DNA of 33,321 nt from Deltaproteobacteria bacterium (lineage in GTDB: Bacteria; Desulfobacterota; Desulfobaccia; Desulfobaccales; 0-14-0-80-60-11). The notes beneath the pieces were generated by a model, which saw nothing but the letters and a program-made list of their open reading frames with translations, was not told the origin of the DNA and searched no databases. The position numbers were made by a program, and so were the translations under genes. The stretch spans positions 1-33,321 of the forward strand of contig JAKAKP010000025.1 of NCBI GenBank assembly GCA_021813445.1, given 5' to 3'. Shown here in pieces: positions 9,216 to 17,516 of the stretch; within the stretch, counting starts at the first letter, position 1, and each line of letters starts with the position of its first letter.

Positions 9216-10824
9216 GCCGCCGGAAAATTGGAATTCTTTGCGGGAAAAGATCATCGGCCTGGTTGAGCGTTCCCTCAGGAAGAGCTATTATCCTGAATTG
9301 CAGCAACGCCTGGCGGATTTGGAAAGATTTCGCGCCCTGTTGGATCAAAGCAATGACGGTATCTTTCTCCTGCAAGTCCCCTCCGGCCAATTTATCGACG
9401 TCAATGATTTTGCTTTTCGCCATCTCCATTACCCTCCTGAAGAACTGCGCCGGATGTCCATCTATGATTTGGTAGAAACCGCAAAGGCCGAACAAATCAA
9501 GGCCATATTTTCCCGCGGCCAGAGGGGCACCGCCGCGCCGGAGACTCTTATTACCACTCTTCGCCCCCGTTGCGGCAACGACATCCCGGTGGAGATGACG
9601 GTGCGCCTGGTGTTGTTCGCGGAGACTCTCTATGCCGTAGTGGTGGCCCGGGAGATCACCGAACGCCAGCAGCTGGAGGCGCAACTGGTGCAGGCCCAAA
9701 AGATGGAGGCCTTAGGCCGGCTGGCAGGGGGAGTGGCCCATGATTTCAACAACCTGCTCACCGCCATTCTCGGCTATGGCGAGATGCTCATGCAGGAATT
9801 GCCCGAGGATGATGGGCGGCGTCATTACGCGGCACAGATCATCAACACTGCCGAACACGCCGCGGCCTTGACCCGCCAGCTTCTGGTCTTCGGCCGCAAG
9901 CAGATCATCCAGCCCCGCATCCTCAACTTGAATGAGCTAATCTCGGGCATGGAAAAGATGCTGCGGCGTTTGCTGGGAGAAGACCTGGAGATGGTCACCC
10001 TCCTGGACCCGGCTCTGGGCGCGGTCAAAGCCGACCCCAGCCAGATGGACCAGGTGATCATGAACCTGGCGGTGAATGCCCGGGATGCCATGCCCCGGGG
10101 CGGACTGCTAACTATTGAGACGGAAAACGTCGATCTGGATGAAACCTACGCCGGGGATCACCTGGAAGTCAGCCCCGGCCCTTACGTGATGCTGGCGATG
10201 AGCGATACCGGTATCGGCATGGACCTCGCCACCCTGGACCATATCTTTGAGCCGTTCTTCACCACCAAGGAGCCGGGTAAGGGCACGGGCCTGGGTCTGT
10301 CCACGGTATTCGGCATTGTCAAGCAGAGCGGCGGCCATATCTGGGTCTACAGCGAACCCGGGAAGGGCACCACCTTCAAGGTCTACCTGCCCCGGCTGGC
10401 AGAGGGCGCCCTGCCCCTCCACCCTGCAGCGGCCCCCGCCGCCTCTTTGCACGGCAGTGAAACCATCCTGGTGGTGGAAGATGACGAGCAGTTGCGCGAC
10501 GTCATCTGCCAGACCCTGCGCAATTATGGTTATCTGGTGTTGGAGGCCCGCCATGGCAGTGAGGCAATTTTGGTCTGCGGACGCCATCGAGGGCCGATCC
10601 ACCTGGTCTTGACCGATGTGATCATGCCCGGGATGAGCGGCGGCGAATTGATAGAACGGCTGGCGCCCTTGGGCCGGAAAATAAAGGTGCTCTTTATGTC
10701 CGGCTATACCGAAGACACCGCGGTCCTGCACAGCCTCCTGGCGGCAGGGGTCCCCTTTTTGGAAAAGCCCTTCAAAATGATGAACCTGGTAACTATGGTG
10801 CGGGAAGTCCTGGACTCGCCTTAA
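9199..10824 (+). CDS. PAS hybrid sensor kinase with receiver, coupled to ercA
   Basis: 541-residue soluble hybrid kinase (ErcS'-like by context and by its N-terminus). It starts at TTG 9199 inside the end of ercA, after AGAGG, so translation is probably coupled. A basic leader ([16 protein letters not shown]) precedes one PAS domain (about 42-155, [17 protein letters not shown]), then HisKA with H181 ([11 protein letters not shown]), HATPase (DTGIGM; KGTGLGL) and a receiver with phospho-acceptor D473 ([12 protein letters not shown]) and EKPF. From [13 protein letters not shown] onward it aligns almost without gaps to the kinase at 4866, with most residues identical, including the receiver. 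It has no DNA-binding output domain, so it must signal to another regulator by phosphorelay. The signal might be an alcohol- or aldehyde-related state reported with ErcA; this is inference. Confidence 0.92.
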   Translation: MKKPSEPPENWNSLREKIIGLVERSLRKSYYPELQQRLADLERFRALLDQSNDGIFLLQVPSGQFIDVNDFAFRHLHYPPEELRRMSIYDLVETAKAEQIKAIFSRGQRGTAAPETLITTLRPRCGNDIPVEMTVRLVLFAETLYAVVVAREITERQQLEAQLVQAQKMEALGRLAGGVAHDFNNLLTAILGYGEMLMQELPEDDGRRHYAAQIINTAEHAAALTRQLLVFGRKQIIQPRILNLNELISGMEKMLRRLLGEDLEMVTLLDPALGAVKADPSQMDQVIMNLAVNARDAMPRGGLLTIETENVDLDETYAGDHLEVSPGPYVMLAMSDTGIGMDLATLDHIFEPFFTTKEPGKGTGLGLSTVFGIVKQSGGHIWVYSEPGKGTTFKVYLPRLAEGALPLHPAAAPAASLHGSETILVVEDDEQLRDVICQTLRNYGYLVLEARHGSEAILVCGRHRGPIHLVLTDVIMPGMSGGELIERLAPLGRKIKVLFMSGYTEDTAVLHSLLAAGVPFLEKPFKMMNLVTMVREVLDSP

Positions 10825-11012
10825 CAGACCAAAGTTGCGATTTTTTCATCACCGGACAGGGGTAATTTTCTTAACCCTAATTAGACTAAAATTGTAATCC
10901 CGCCTTATTTCTCGCCCCCTCTTCCTTGACAGCTATTGACACTTGCTCCGCAGCCGTCTTTTTGATAATTTGCATGGTGAGCATCCTTTCCAGAAAAGGA
11001 GGCCGTAAGATC

Positions 11013-12260
11013 ATGAAAGTGGTTGGAACAATCTGCAAGGCGTTATTTGTTGCCTTTTGGGTAACATTGTTTTTATCCTCTTCTACATTCTGCTCCAACG
11101 GACATGGAAACAACTTCTCGGTTAACGGCACTAGTCTCATTTATAATCCCACCGGTAATCGCATCTTCCTCAAAGGAATAGGATATTCTCCCTTTTTTCC
11201 GGGGGAAACCCCCGTATGGGGAGGAAATTTACCAAATGATCAGAGATATGCGGGCCATCTACAAATAATTAAGAACCTGAACTGTAATTTTGTGCACGTC
11301 TTTCCTCAATTCATGCCAGGTAATTTTTTTGAGGCTTTGGATCAGACCAAATTATTTTATGCTCAGGATATCTATGTAGATGGGTACGTGAGCGATATTT
11401 TAGATGCAGATTTCCAGAACAATACCATTGCCCACATAAAGAAAGTAATAGACCATACCCATTCCGCAGGACGGCCAGAAAGGCTGGTTTTCTTCTCCGT
11501 GGGAGACGAAATAAACGCGGGAACCATCTATCGCACTGATAATCTGCATCCCACCGTCAGGAACTTTAATGGCAATTACATAAAATTATCCAACCGAACT
11601 CCTTCGGAAGTGGCAATTGCCAAATTAATTGATGCCGCCATTACCTATGAATATCAGGTCTATGGTGTTAGGCATCTCTATTGCCATACAAGTTGGACGC
11701 ACATCGGGCCAGTGAAGCGGCCAGATTTAGAAGTTGCCGAAAAGTCGATTTTTTTTCCTGATTTCGCAGATATTATCTGCATGAATATTTACACTTATGC
11801 CCGGGGAGTAGTTTCCTCTCCGCCGGGTTCTGTGACTGGCACTACTTATCAGGGCTATCTTGAAGACCTGATAAAGATTTCCACCAAACCGGTGATCATT
11901 ACCCAAGTCGGCCTATCCACTTCACCTGTAGCCCCCAACCCAGGGATTCCAGGGTATGGAGGGAATGATTATCAGAAGGTCTCATCCACTTATGTTCAGG
12001 TTTGGAGGGACCTAAAGACCGCCAAAGGTTCGGGGACTATAAATGGACTGGCGTGGTTCGAGCTCCTGGATGAATGGTGGAAGATCGGGGACGTGGGGGA
12101 TGAATATTCCCATGACGAGAATGACCCTGAAGAATGGTTCGGAATATATGAATTTCAAGCCGACAGGAAAAGCCTTTCTTCTAAGGGAAATATCCCCGAA
12201 ACAATTAAGAGGATCTTTTCCAATAATAATTATTATCTCTTGCCATTGCTCCTTGACTAG
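11013..12260 (+). CDS. Secreted glycosidase-like TIM-barrel protein
   Basis: 415 residues with a signal peptide (about 1-28, hydrophobic FVAFWVTLFLSSS). The ATG at 11013 is chosen for its ideal SD (AAAAGGAGG, 10 bases upstream). NRIFLKGIGYSPFFPGETP, the block WFELLDEWWK and the later EEWFGIYEF resemble glycoside hydrolases of clan A and Gas1-like beta-glucanosyltransferases. FFSVGDEINAG puts a glutamate (E166) where the acid/base residue is expected at the end of strand 4. At the expected nucleophile position in strand 7 (KPVIITQVGLST) there is Gln298 instead of Glu. It may therefore be a carbohydrate-binding or altered-mechanism protein, or the nucleophile may be elsewhere. The gene is clearly AT-richer than its neighbours and stands alone, which suggests acquisition by transfer. 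Substrate unknown. Confidence 0.6.
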   Translation: MKVVGTICKALFVAFWVTLFLSSSTFCSNGHGNNFSVNGTSLIYNPTGNRIFLKGIGYSPFFPGETPVWGGNLPNDQRYAGHLQIIKNLNCNFVHVFPQFMPGNFFEALDQTKLFYAQDIYVDGYVSDILDADFQNNTIAHIKKVIDHTHSAGRPERLVFFSVGDEINAGTIYRTDNLHPTVRNFNGNYIKLSNRTPSEVAIAKLIDAAITYEYQVYGVRHLYCHTSWTHIGPVKRPDLEVAEKSIFFPDFADIICMNIYTYARGVVSSPPGSVTGTTYQGYLEDLIKISTKPVIITQVGLSTSPVAPNPGIPGYGGNDYQKVSSTYVQVWRDLKTAKGSGTINGLAWFELLDEWWKIGDVGDEYSHDENDPEEWFGIYEFQADRKSLSSKGNIPETIKRIFSNNNYYLLPLLLD

Positions 12261-12288
12261 TGATCCAAGTAAGATAAGTTCTTAGATC

Positions 12289-13044
12289 ATGACCTCCCGG
12301 CAAACCCCCGCCATTATCCTGCAAGTCCGCGATTACGGCGAAGCAGACCGGTTGGTGAATTTCCTCACCCCGGACGCGGGCCGGCTCTCCGGCATCGCCA
12401 AGCACGCCAAAAAGAGCCGGCGTCGTTTTGCCAATTGCCTGGAACCATTGAACCGGGTATCGTTCCACCTCTCCCCCAAACCCAGGGGCGATCTGGAATT
12501 TCTGCAACAGGGGGAACTGGTCAATCCTTTCCCCAACCTGCGCCGGGATCTCAAACGGCTGGCGGCCGCGGCGTTGCTGGCAGAGCTGGCCGGAGAACTC
12601 TCCGCGCCGGTGGAAGCCACCGGGGCCATCTTCCAGACCCTGAACCTGGCCCTGGAGCTTTTGGACGGCGGTGCGGACCCGGACTCCCTGCTGCCCCCCT
12701 TCTTTCTCCATTTCTTAAAATTAGGCGGCTACGGCCCCCATTGGGATTCCTGCCGCCAATGCGGCCAGGAGCCGACCGCGCCGTTATATTTCAGCATTGC
12801 TAAGGGCGGGGTGGTCTGCAATCCTTGCAGCCGGTCAGCCGCCGGGCCGCTGCTGCCCCTCAATCCCGGCGTCTGGAAACTGCTGCGCCTGGCCCAGGAA
12901 CTCCCTCCGGAAAAACTCACCCGCCTCCGTTTTCCCCCGGTTCAGCGGGACCAAAGCCTGGCGCTCATTCAAAATTTTCTGCGCCATCACCTGGGCCGGG
13001 ACCTGAAGTCCTGGTCTTTCTGGCTGAAGATGTCCCGGGGTTAG
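12289..13044 (+). CDS. recO: DNA repair protein RecO
   Basis: RecO loads RecA on SSB-coated single-stranded DNA together with RecR in the RecFOR recombination pathway, and anneals complementary strands. 251 residues is the usual length. The N-terminal OB-fold shows TPAIILQVRDYGEADRLV and LTPDAGRLSGIAKHAKKS, standard RecO blocks. The C-terminal half has the zinc-binding set C155-C158 and C177-C180 (CRQC ... CNPC) and the typical FFLHFLKLGGYGP stretch before it. The ATG lies 28 bases after the glycosidase-like gene's stop and has no convincing SD, so expression level is hard to guess. No other recombination gene is adjacent. Confidence 0.95.
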   Translation: MTSRQTPAIILQVRDYGEADRLVNFLTPDAGRLSGIAKHAKKSRRRFANCLEPLNRVSFHLSPKPRGDLEFLQQGELVNPFPNLRRDLKRLAAAALLAELAGELSAPVEATGAIFQTLNLALELLDGGADPDSLLPPFFLHFLKLGGYGPHWDSCRQCGQEPTAPLYFSIAKGGVVCNPCSRSAAGPLLPLNPGVWKLLRLAQELPPEKLTRLRFPPVQRDQSLALIQNFLRHHLGRDLKSWSFWLKMSRG

Positions 13045-13252
13045 CGCCTCCAAATAGCGCGCTTCCTCACTCGCAGCGCGGCATCAAGCTCTCGCCGCCA
13101 TTGCCCATACCCCAGCAATAACCCTGATTTATCCCACCTGGGCCGGGGTCAGGCAATCACTCCGCAAGTACCAAAAATATCAAGTTTCCCCTAAAATTCC
13201 CGATACACCTTTCAAGGAATTACCAATCCCCGCAGCAAAGGCCCGAAATCCC

Positions 13253-14056
13253 TTGAAAGCAAAATCCCTGCTCATTATCCTGCCTGCCTGCCTTCTCTTC
13301 CTCAACCTCTGTCTTTCCCCCGCTGCCTATGGGGGCCGGATCGATCTGGTCGTTGATCACGGGGTGGAAAAAGACGCCGAAGCTCAGGCCCGGGCCGCGG
13401 TCAACGGTGTCACCGATTTTTTTCAAAATACCTATGGGATCGGCTTGGAGAGGGATATTCGCATAAAATTCTCCTGCGATAAACTCAACTATAGGAAGGC
13501 CATTCAGGACTGGTATGGCGCCAGCGAAGGTCAAGCCAATTTTGTGGCCCAAAACACTGCGGGGGTGCAACAGCGCGGGACCCTCATCGTGGATTTGGGA
13601 GATATTAATAGTGACTATAGTAAACTATTTGTCCTTTGCCACGAGATGGTCCATTTCTATCAGGCTCAGGAAAGCCAGGACCATCATGGGTCCATAGGAT
13701 GGATGTTGGAGGGGTCGGCTGACGCTTTGGCGGCCCACATTTTGGCGACCGTGGGGGTAAAAGGCGCGAGCGGCTACAAAGACCGGTGGATCAAGTATCT
13801 CAAGAAGGCTCAAGCGATTCCTAATCTGGAATATTTACACACCCATAAAGGGTTAATGTCCGCTTGCTTTACCTACGGGGGCTTTGTTACTTATAGAACG
13901 TCAGCTTTGGCGGTTATGACCCTGATCGAGTGGCGGGGATACCCGGCCTTATTTGTCTATTTCCAGGCCCTGAAAAATTCCAGCCCGGAGGATGCCTTTT
14001 ACCAGGCCTTTGGCACCAAGGCGGCAGATTTCGAAAAACAATTCCGCCCCTTTTAG
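13253..14056 (+). CDS. Exported HEXXH (gluzincin-type) peptidase-like protein
   Basis: 267 residues, likely periplasmic or secreted: an N-terminal signal (KAKSLLIILPACLLFLNLCL, cleavage near AAYGG). The zinc motif is LCHEMVHFYQ (H130, E131, H134), followed by WMLEGSADALAAH with E153 nineteen residues later, the spacing of the third ligand in gluzincins (peptidase MA clan, 'MA-like' superfamily). All catalytic residues appear intact. The start codon is TTG at 13253 with a weak AAAGG upstream; no ATG fits the signal peptide. The gene is flanked by intergenic gaps of about 200 bp on both sides and looks monocistronic. The substrate is unknown; small single-domain proteins of this kind are often annotated only as basic secretory or peptidase MA proteins. 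Confidence 0.7.
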   Translation: MKAKSLLIILPACLLFLNLCLSPAAYGGRIDLVVDHGVEKDAEAQARAAVNGVTDFFQNTYGIGLERDIRIKFSCDKLNYRKAIQDWYGASEGQANFVAQNTAGVQQRGTLIVDLGDINSDYSKLFVLCHEMVHFYQAQESQDHHGSIGWMLEGSADALAAHILATVGVKGASGYKDRWIKYLKKAQAIPNLEYLHTHKGLMSACFTYGGFVTYRTSALAVMTLIEWRGYPALFVYFQALKNSSPEDAFYQAFGTKAADFEKQFRPF

Positions 14057-14265
14057 GCGCAGCCTTTATCCTCCAAAGAAGACCGGCAAGCCGGTCCCCC
14101 ACCCTACCCGCCTGTGCTAACCCGCGGCGCTCTAAACCAACTTAATTCTATCTCTGCCGATCTTGGCAATTTGGAGGCTTGCCTTAATGGCGGAATTGCT
14201 TATCCTTATCCTATAGACTGAAAAATGCGTTCCGCCCCCCTGGGAACGCGGCCTGAAGAGGGTAT

Positions 14266-15147
14266 ATGCCGGCAATGCCCCAGCCTTTTTACTTGCCCTC
14301 CTGGGTACCCGCGGCTTTGGTGGGTTTTTTTCTGGTAGCGGCGGCCCTGGAGAACCTGTGGCCCCTGCGCCGCTTAAAAAGGCCCCGGCCCCGGCGCTGG
14401 GCGGTCAATCTGGCCCTGACCGCGCTCGCCTTCGGCGTGGGCGCAGCCCTGGTGCGGCCCGCGGCCTTGGCCGCCGCGGCCTGGACCCAGTCCCGGGCCC
14501 TGGGCGTGCTCACCTGGCTGCCCCTGCCCTTCTGGATCCAGTTCGCCTTGGGCTTTCTGTGGATGGACGCCACCTTTTACTTCTGGCACCGGGCCAACCA
14601 CCTCTATCCCCTGCTCTGGCGCTTCCACAACGTGCACCATGTAGACCCGGATCTGGATGTGTCCACCTCCTTCCGTTTTCATTACGGAGAGGTCCTGTAT
14701 TCCTCCATTTTCCGCGTCTTCCAGGTAATGGTGATGGGGGTCTCCCCCTTTACTTATCTGGTCTACGAATTCTGCTTCAATCTGGCTACCATGTTCCAGC
14801 ACAGCAATGTGGGCCTCCCCATCCGGGGGGAGCGCTGGCTCAACAAGATCCTGGTCACCCCCCGGATGCACGGCATTCATCATTCCGTAGTGGGCAACGA
14901 GACCAACTCCAATTACTCCGTCATCTTCTCCTGCTGGGACCGGCTCAACCGCAGCCTCCGCCTCAATGTGCCCCAAGGGGAGGTGATCATCGGGGTGCCC
15001 GGCTACCTGCTGCCCAGGGACAACCGCGTCTGGCCCCTGCTGCTGCAACCCTTCCGCAAACAGCGGCCCTACTGGCGCTGGCCCAGCGGCCGGGCGTCGG
15101 TAAGGAAAGGCGCGGCTACCGCCGCCCCCCAGCATTTGCTCCCCTGA
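14266..15147 (+). CDS. Fatty acid hydroxylase/sterol desaturase superfamily membrane protein
   Basis: 293-residue integral membrane di-iron oxygenase-type protein. After N-terminal hydrophobic helices (about 11-30 and 47-75) come the histidine clusters: H108-H112 (HRANH), H121/H124/H125 (HNVHH), H179 (FQHSN) and H202/H205/H206 (MHGIHH). These are the conserved iron ligands of the superfamily. Members hydroxylate or desaturate lipids with O2 and reductant. In a presumably anaerobic organism this suggests use of trace oxygen, or an isolated transfer. The C-terminal 30 residues are Arg/Ala-rich and probably cytosolic. The ATG at 14266 follows AGAGGG; a second ATG lies three codons later. No lipid-biosynthesis neighbours are in view, so the substrate cannot be assigned. 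Confidence 0.85.
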   Translation: MPAMPQPFYLPSWVPAALVGFFLVAAALENLWPLRRLKRPRPRRWAVNLALTALAFGVGAALVRPAALAAAAWTQSRALGVLTWLPLPFWIQFALGFLWMDATFYFWHRANHLYPLLWRFHNVHHVDPDLDVSTSFRFHYGEVLYSSIFRVFQVMVMGVSPFTYLVYEFCFNLATMFQHSNVGLPIRGERWLNKILVTPRMHGIHHSVVGNETNSNYSVIFSCWDRLNRSLRLNVPQGEVIIGVPGYLLPRDNRVWPLLLQPFRKQRPYWRWPSGRASVRKGAATAAPQHLLP

Positions 15148-15359
15148 CCTGCCTCCGCCCCTCCTCTGCCAAGATGGTCTTTGGCAAAGACGCAAAAATC
15201 TAGCAATGGAGACTACTTGCCTCTGACAACAGTGGCTCCTATCTTATTTGGCAAAGGGGTAGGTTTTCAGCGAGCCGGCAAAAAAGAGGTCTCTCTTTTT
15301 TCCTGCTCACTGCTCACTGCTCCCCCTGCCTCCTTAATTCCTCACAAAGGAGTTTAGCC

Positions 15360-15944
15360 ATGCGGCTGCAAGGCAAACGCATCGCCATCCTGGTGGAGGA
15401 TCACTACCAGGAATTGGAGTTTTGGTATCCCTTGCTGCGCTTCCGGGAGGAAGGCGCGGACGTGGTGGTGGTGGGCTCCGGCGCGGCCCAGGCGTTTACC
15501 GGCAAATACGGCTACCCCGCGGAGGTGGATAAAGCCGCCACCGAAGTAAGCGCCGACCAGTTCGACGCGGTGGTCATTCCCGGGGGTTACGCGCCGGACC
15601 GCATGCGCCGCCATCCCGCCATGGTGGCCTTGGTGCGGGAGGCCGCCGAGAAAGGCAAGATCGTGGCCGCGATCTGCCACGCCGGTTGGATGCTGGCCTC
15701 CGCCGAGGTCATCCAAGGCAAAACCGTCACCGGATTCTTTGCCATCAAGGATGATCTGGTGCACGCGGGGGCCAATTATGTGGACACCCAGGTGGCGGTG
15801 GACGGCAACCTGATCACCTCCAGGAAGCCGGAAGACCTGCCGGCCTTCTGCCGCACCATCATCGTCGCCCTGGGAGGAGAAGTCTCTCCCCCGGTTTGCC
15901 CCCTTTGCCAGCAGACTATCTACAGCGGCAAAACCTGGGACTAG
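15360..15944 (+). CDS. DJ-1/PfpI family protein with C-terminal CxxC
   Basis: 194 residues of the class I glutamine-amidotransferase-like PfpI/DJ-1 family (intracellular protease, deglycase or glyoxalase-type activities have been reported for members). RIAILVEDHYQELEFWYPLLRF is the N-terminal strand with the conserved Glu. VIPGGYAPDRMRR and AICHAGWML supply the oxyanion loop and the nucleophile-elbow Cys106 with adjacent His. The catalytic core ends near residue 175. An added tail, VCPLCQQTIYSGKTWD, has a CxxC that could bind metal or be redox-active and is not part of the usual fold. The ATG is preceded by AAAGGAG. It stands alone; a stress or carbonyl-damage role is the usual guess and is not shown here. 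Confidence 0.9.
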   Translation: MRLQGKRIAILVEDHYQELEFWYPLLRFREEGADVVVVGSGAAQAFTGKYGYPAEVDKAATEVSADQFDAVVIPGGYAPDRMRRHPAMVALVREAAEKGKIVAAICHAGWMLASAEVIQGKTVTGFFAIKDDLVHAGANYVDTQVAVDGNLITSRKPEDLPAFCRTIIVALGGEVSPPVCPLCQQTIYSGKTWD

Positions 15945-16288
15945 GCCGGACCTGCCTCCCCCGGACATGTCCCAGGACTGGCCCCGGGACGGTTAATTTT
16001 TTTCTTAAGAATTTCCTTTACTTGCCTCGTCAGAACCCTGGCCGCATCTTTGCAGAACTTCAGCCTCGGGAGCCGGAGAGCCTGGCTGCCGCAACTTCCC
16101 GACCCGGAGAGCGATTTTTATCAAGTTCGCTGCAACAAATCCTAAAGACCGCGTGTATCGGCGCGCATCGGCGGCTAATATTTAACCGCCGATAAACGCA
16201 GATGAACGCCGCTGATTCTGCCGGTTTGTTGCATGGCAATATGAATTTGGTAGTGGAGGGTCCCTCTCCGGGGTGAGGAGCCGGGGCT
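15945..16288. other. Gene-free stretch holding repeat copy 2
   Basis: 344 bp between the PfpI-like gene and the winged-helix gene. The first part is a GC-rich trailer followed by a T-rich stretch near 15992-16020 without a clear stem. The second copy of the palindromic repeat family sits at 16151-16210. After it comes ordinary sequence leading to the GAGGAG ribosome-binding site at 16275-16280. I saw no RNA gene and no convincing promoter. Confidence 0.6.
16151..16210. repeat. Palindromic intergenic repeat, copy 2 (inverted relative to copy 1)
   Basis: The core GCGGCTAATATTTAACCGCC at 16171-16190 is the exact reverse complement of 3284-3303. Flanks also align with those of copy 1 (about 18 of 22 positions on one side, about 14 of 21 on the other). 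Its own outer arms pair at about 18 of 24 positions, so the copies have diverged while keeping the palindrome. Confidence 0.85.
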
Positions 16289-17206
16289 GTGGAAGGAATC
16301 CTGGGGCTGGCCGCGACTGGCGGCTATCAGTGGTTGGGCGTGGGAGAGGAAGGCCTGGACCGGGCCGTGGTGGCGGGGTTGATGCTGGACGCGGCCCTGG
16401 GGACCGGACCCCGGCCTCCGGACCTTCAGACTTGGGCAGGGCAGCTCAAAATCCGGGTGCAGGAATCTCTGCTCAACCACCTGGCCGGGCGTATCTCCCT
16501 GGACCGTTTCCACGCCCTGATCAACGCCTTGAACCGGTGCTTCCCCTTTTATCTGCCCCTCATCTCCACCTTGCTGCAGCCTGCGGTAGACAGCGCCGAC
16601 TCCCACCGGGCGTTGACGGGAAGAGGGGACCTCCTCCCTTCTTGCAGCAGGGCCGTCCGCGGGGACCTGTTGGGTCCGGCCCTGCGCCACATCCAGGGTT
16701 TGCTGCCCCGGCGGCCGCACAGCAAGCTGCAAGCCGATAAGCTGGTGGACTTCCTGAGCCGCACCTGCGGCCGCTGGTTCCGCTTACGGGACTTCCAGGA
16801 GCATTTCTCCGTGGAGCGCAAGACCGCCTGGGAATACGTGCAAAAGCTTTGGTCTGCCAGAATCCTCTGTCACAACCGGGGCAGGGCCGCAGCCGTGCGC
16901 TATGGCCTGGTGGACCGGTTCTTGATAGTCCAGGGTGAGGCGATCCGCGGCCACGCGGCCGCAGCCCTGTATGACCTCGACCCCGGCCTGGGGCCCCGGG
17001 TGGCGGACCTGCTCATCGGCAGCGGCGGCGAGCCCTTCTGGGAAGAAGATTGGCGCCGGCACCTCGCGCCCGGGCCTCTCCAGGAAATTCTACAACGCCT
17101 CACCGCGCCCGGCTCGCTCCTGGAAGTGGTGAGCACCGCTCCGGGGGGCAGCCGCCTGCTGCGACTACGACTTTCCTGGCTCCAATCCCCGGGCGAGACA
17201 TCTTAA
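16289..17206 (+). CDS. Unknown protein with a winged-helix-like segment
   Basis: 305 residues, no family recognised. It starts at GTG 16289 with a good SD (GAGGAG, spacing about 8). The N-terminal half (MEGILGLAATGGYQWLGVGE, then a helical region) is soluble and Leu/Ala-rich. In the middle, residues about 150-210 (KLVDFLSRTCGRWFRLRDFQ, then ERKTAWEYVQKL and the basic RGRAAAVRYGL) look like a winged helix-turn-helix: helix, RDFQ...ERKTAWEY recognition-type helix, then a basic wing. Such repeats occur in the C-terminal part of SelB and in many regulators. No signal peptide or membrane segment. It precedes the AAA+ gene by 310 bp on the same strand. A nucleic-acid-binding role is an inference from this one segment. 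Confidence 0.6.
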   Translation: MEGILGLAATGGYQWLGVGEEGLDRAVVAGLMLDAALGTGPRPPDLQTWAGQLKIRVQESLLNHLAGRISLDRFHALINALNRCFPFYLPLISTLLQPAVDSADSHRALTGRGDLLPSCSRAVRGDLLGPALRHIQGLLPRRPHSKLQADKLVDFLSRTCGRWFRLRDFQEHFSVERKTAWEYVQKLWSARILCHNRGRAAAVRYGLVDRFLIVQGEAIRGHAAAALYDLDPGLGPRVADLLIGSGGEPFWEEDWRRHLAPGPLQEILQRLTAPGSLLEVVSTAPGGSRLLRLRLSWLQSPGETS

Positions 17207-17516
17207 GGGAATTGTCCCAGGACCAGGCGGGGGAGGGAACCTCTTTCGTGGATAACTCATTAATAACTGCCGGTTTTTGCAGAGAATACCAATCTCACAA
17301 AAATCTAGCTTGATGAACGGACCTGAAATGATAATATTACCTCTGCAAATAATTGCAAAAGTCTCTTGCTTCGCCGGTCCTTGCAAACCCTTGCGCACAC
17401 TCCTTCATAACCAATAAATTTCCGCATTTGAGAACAAGTGCAGCATTCTTGCATCAGGCCTGGAGGCCGTAAAAGGGTTTTGTTAAGGTACCTAGAAATT
17501 GGGGAGGACTTAGATC
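17207..17516. other. Gene-free AT-richer leader of the AAA+ gene
   Basis: 310 bp, lower in GC than both neighbours. TTGCA/TGCAA motifs occur several times (for example near 17276, 17344, 17353, 17383 and 17447), which could be operator-like, but I cannot tie them to a known regulator. No strong -35/-10 pair was found. The last 20 bases hold GGGGAGGA, the SD of the GTG-initiated AAA+ gene. Confidence 0.45.

Noticed and set aside
14358-15203. Long open frames in another + frame and on the - strand
   Set aside because: Shadows of the fatty-acid-hydroxylase gene, whose histidine motifs are clear in its own frame.
15305-15325. Short direct repeats (CTGCTCA, CTGCTCA, CTGCTCC) considered as a CRISPR or satellite
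   Set aside because: Only three units of about seven bases without spacers; simple repeat.
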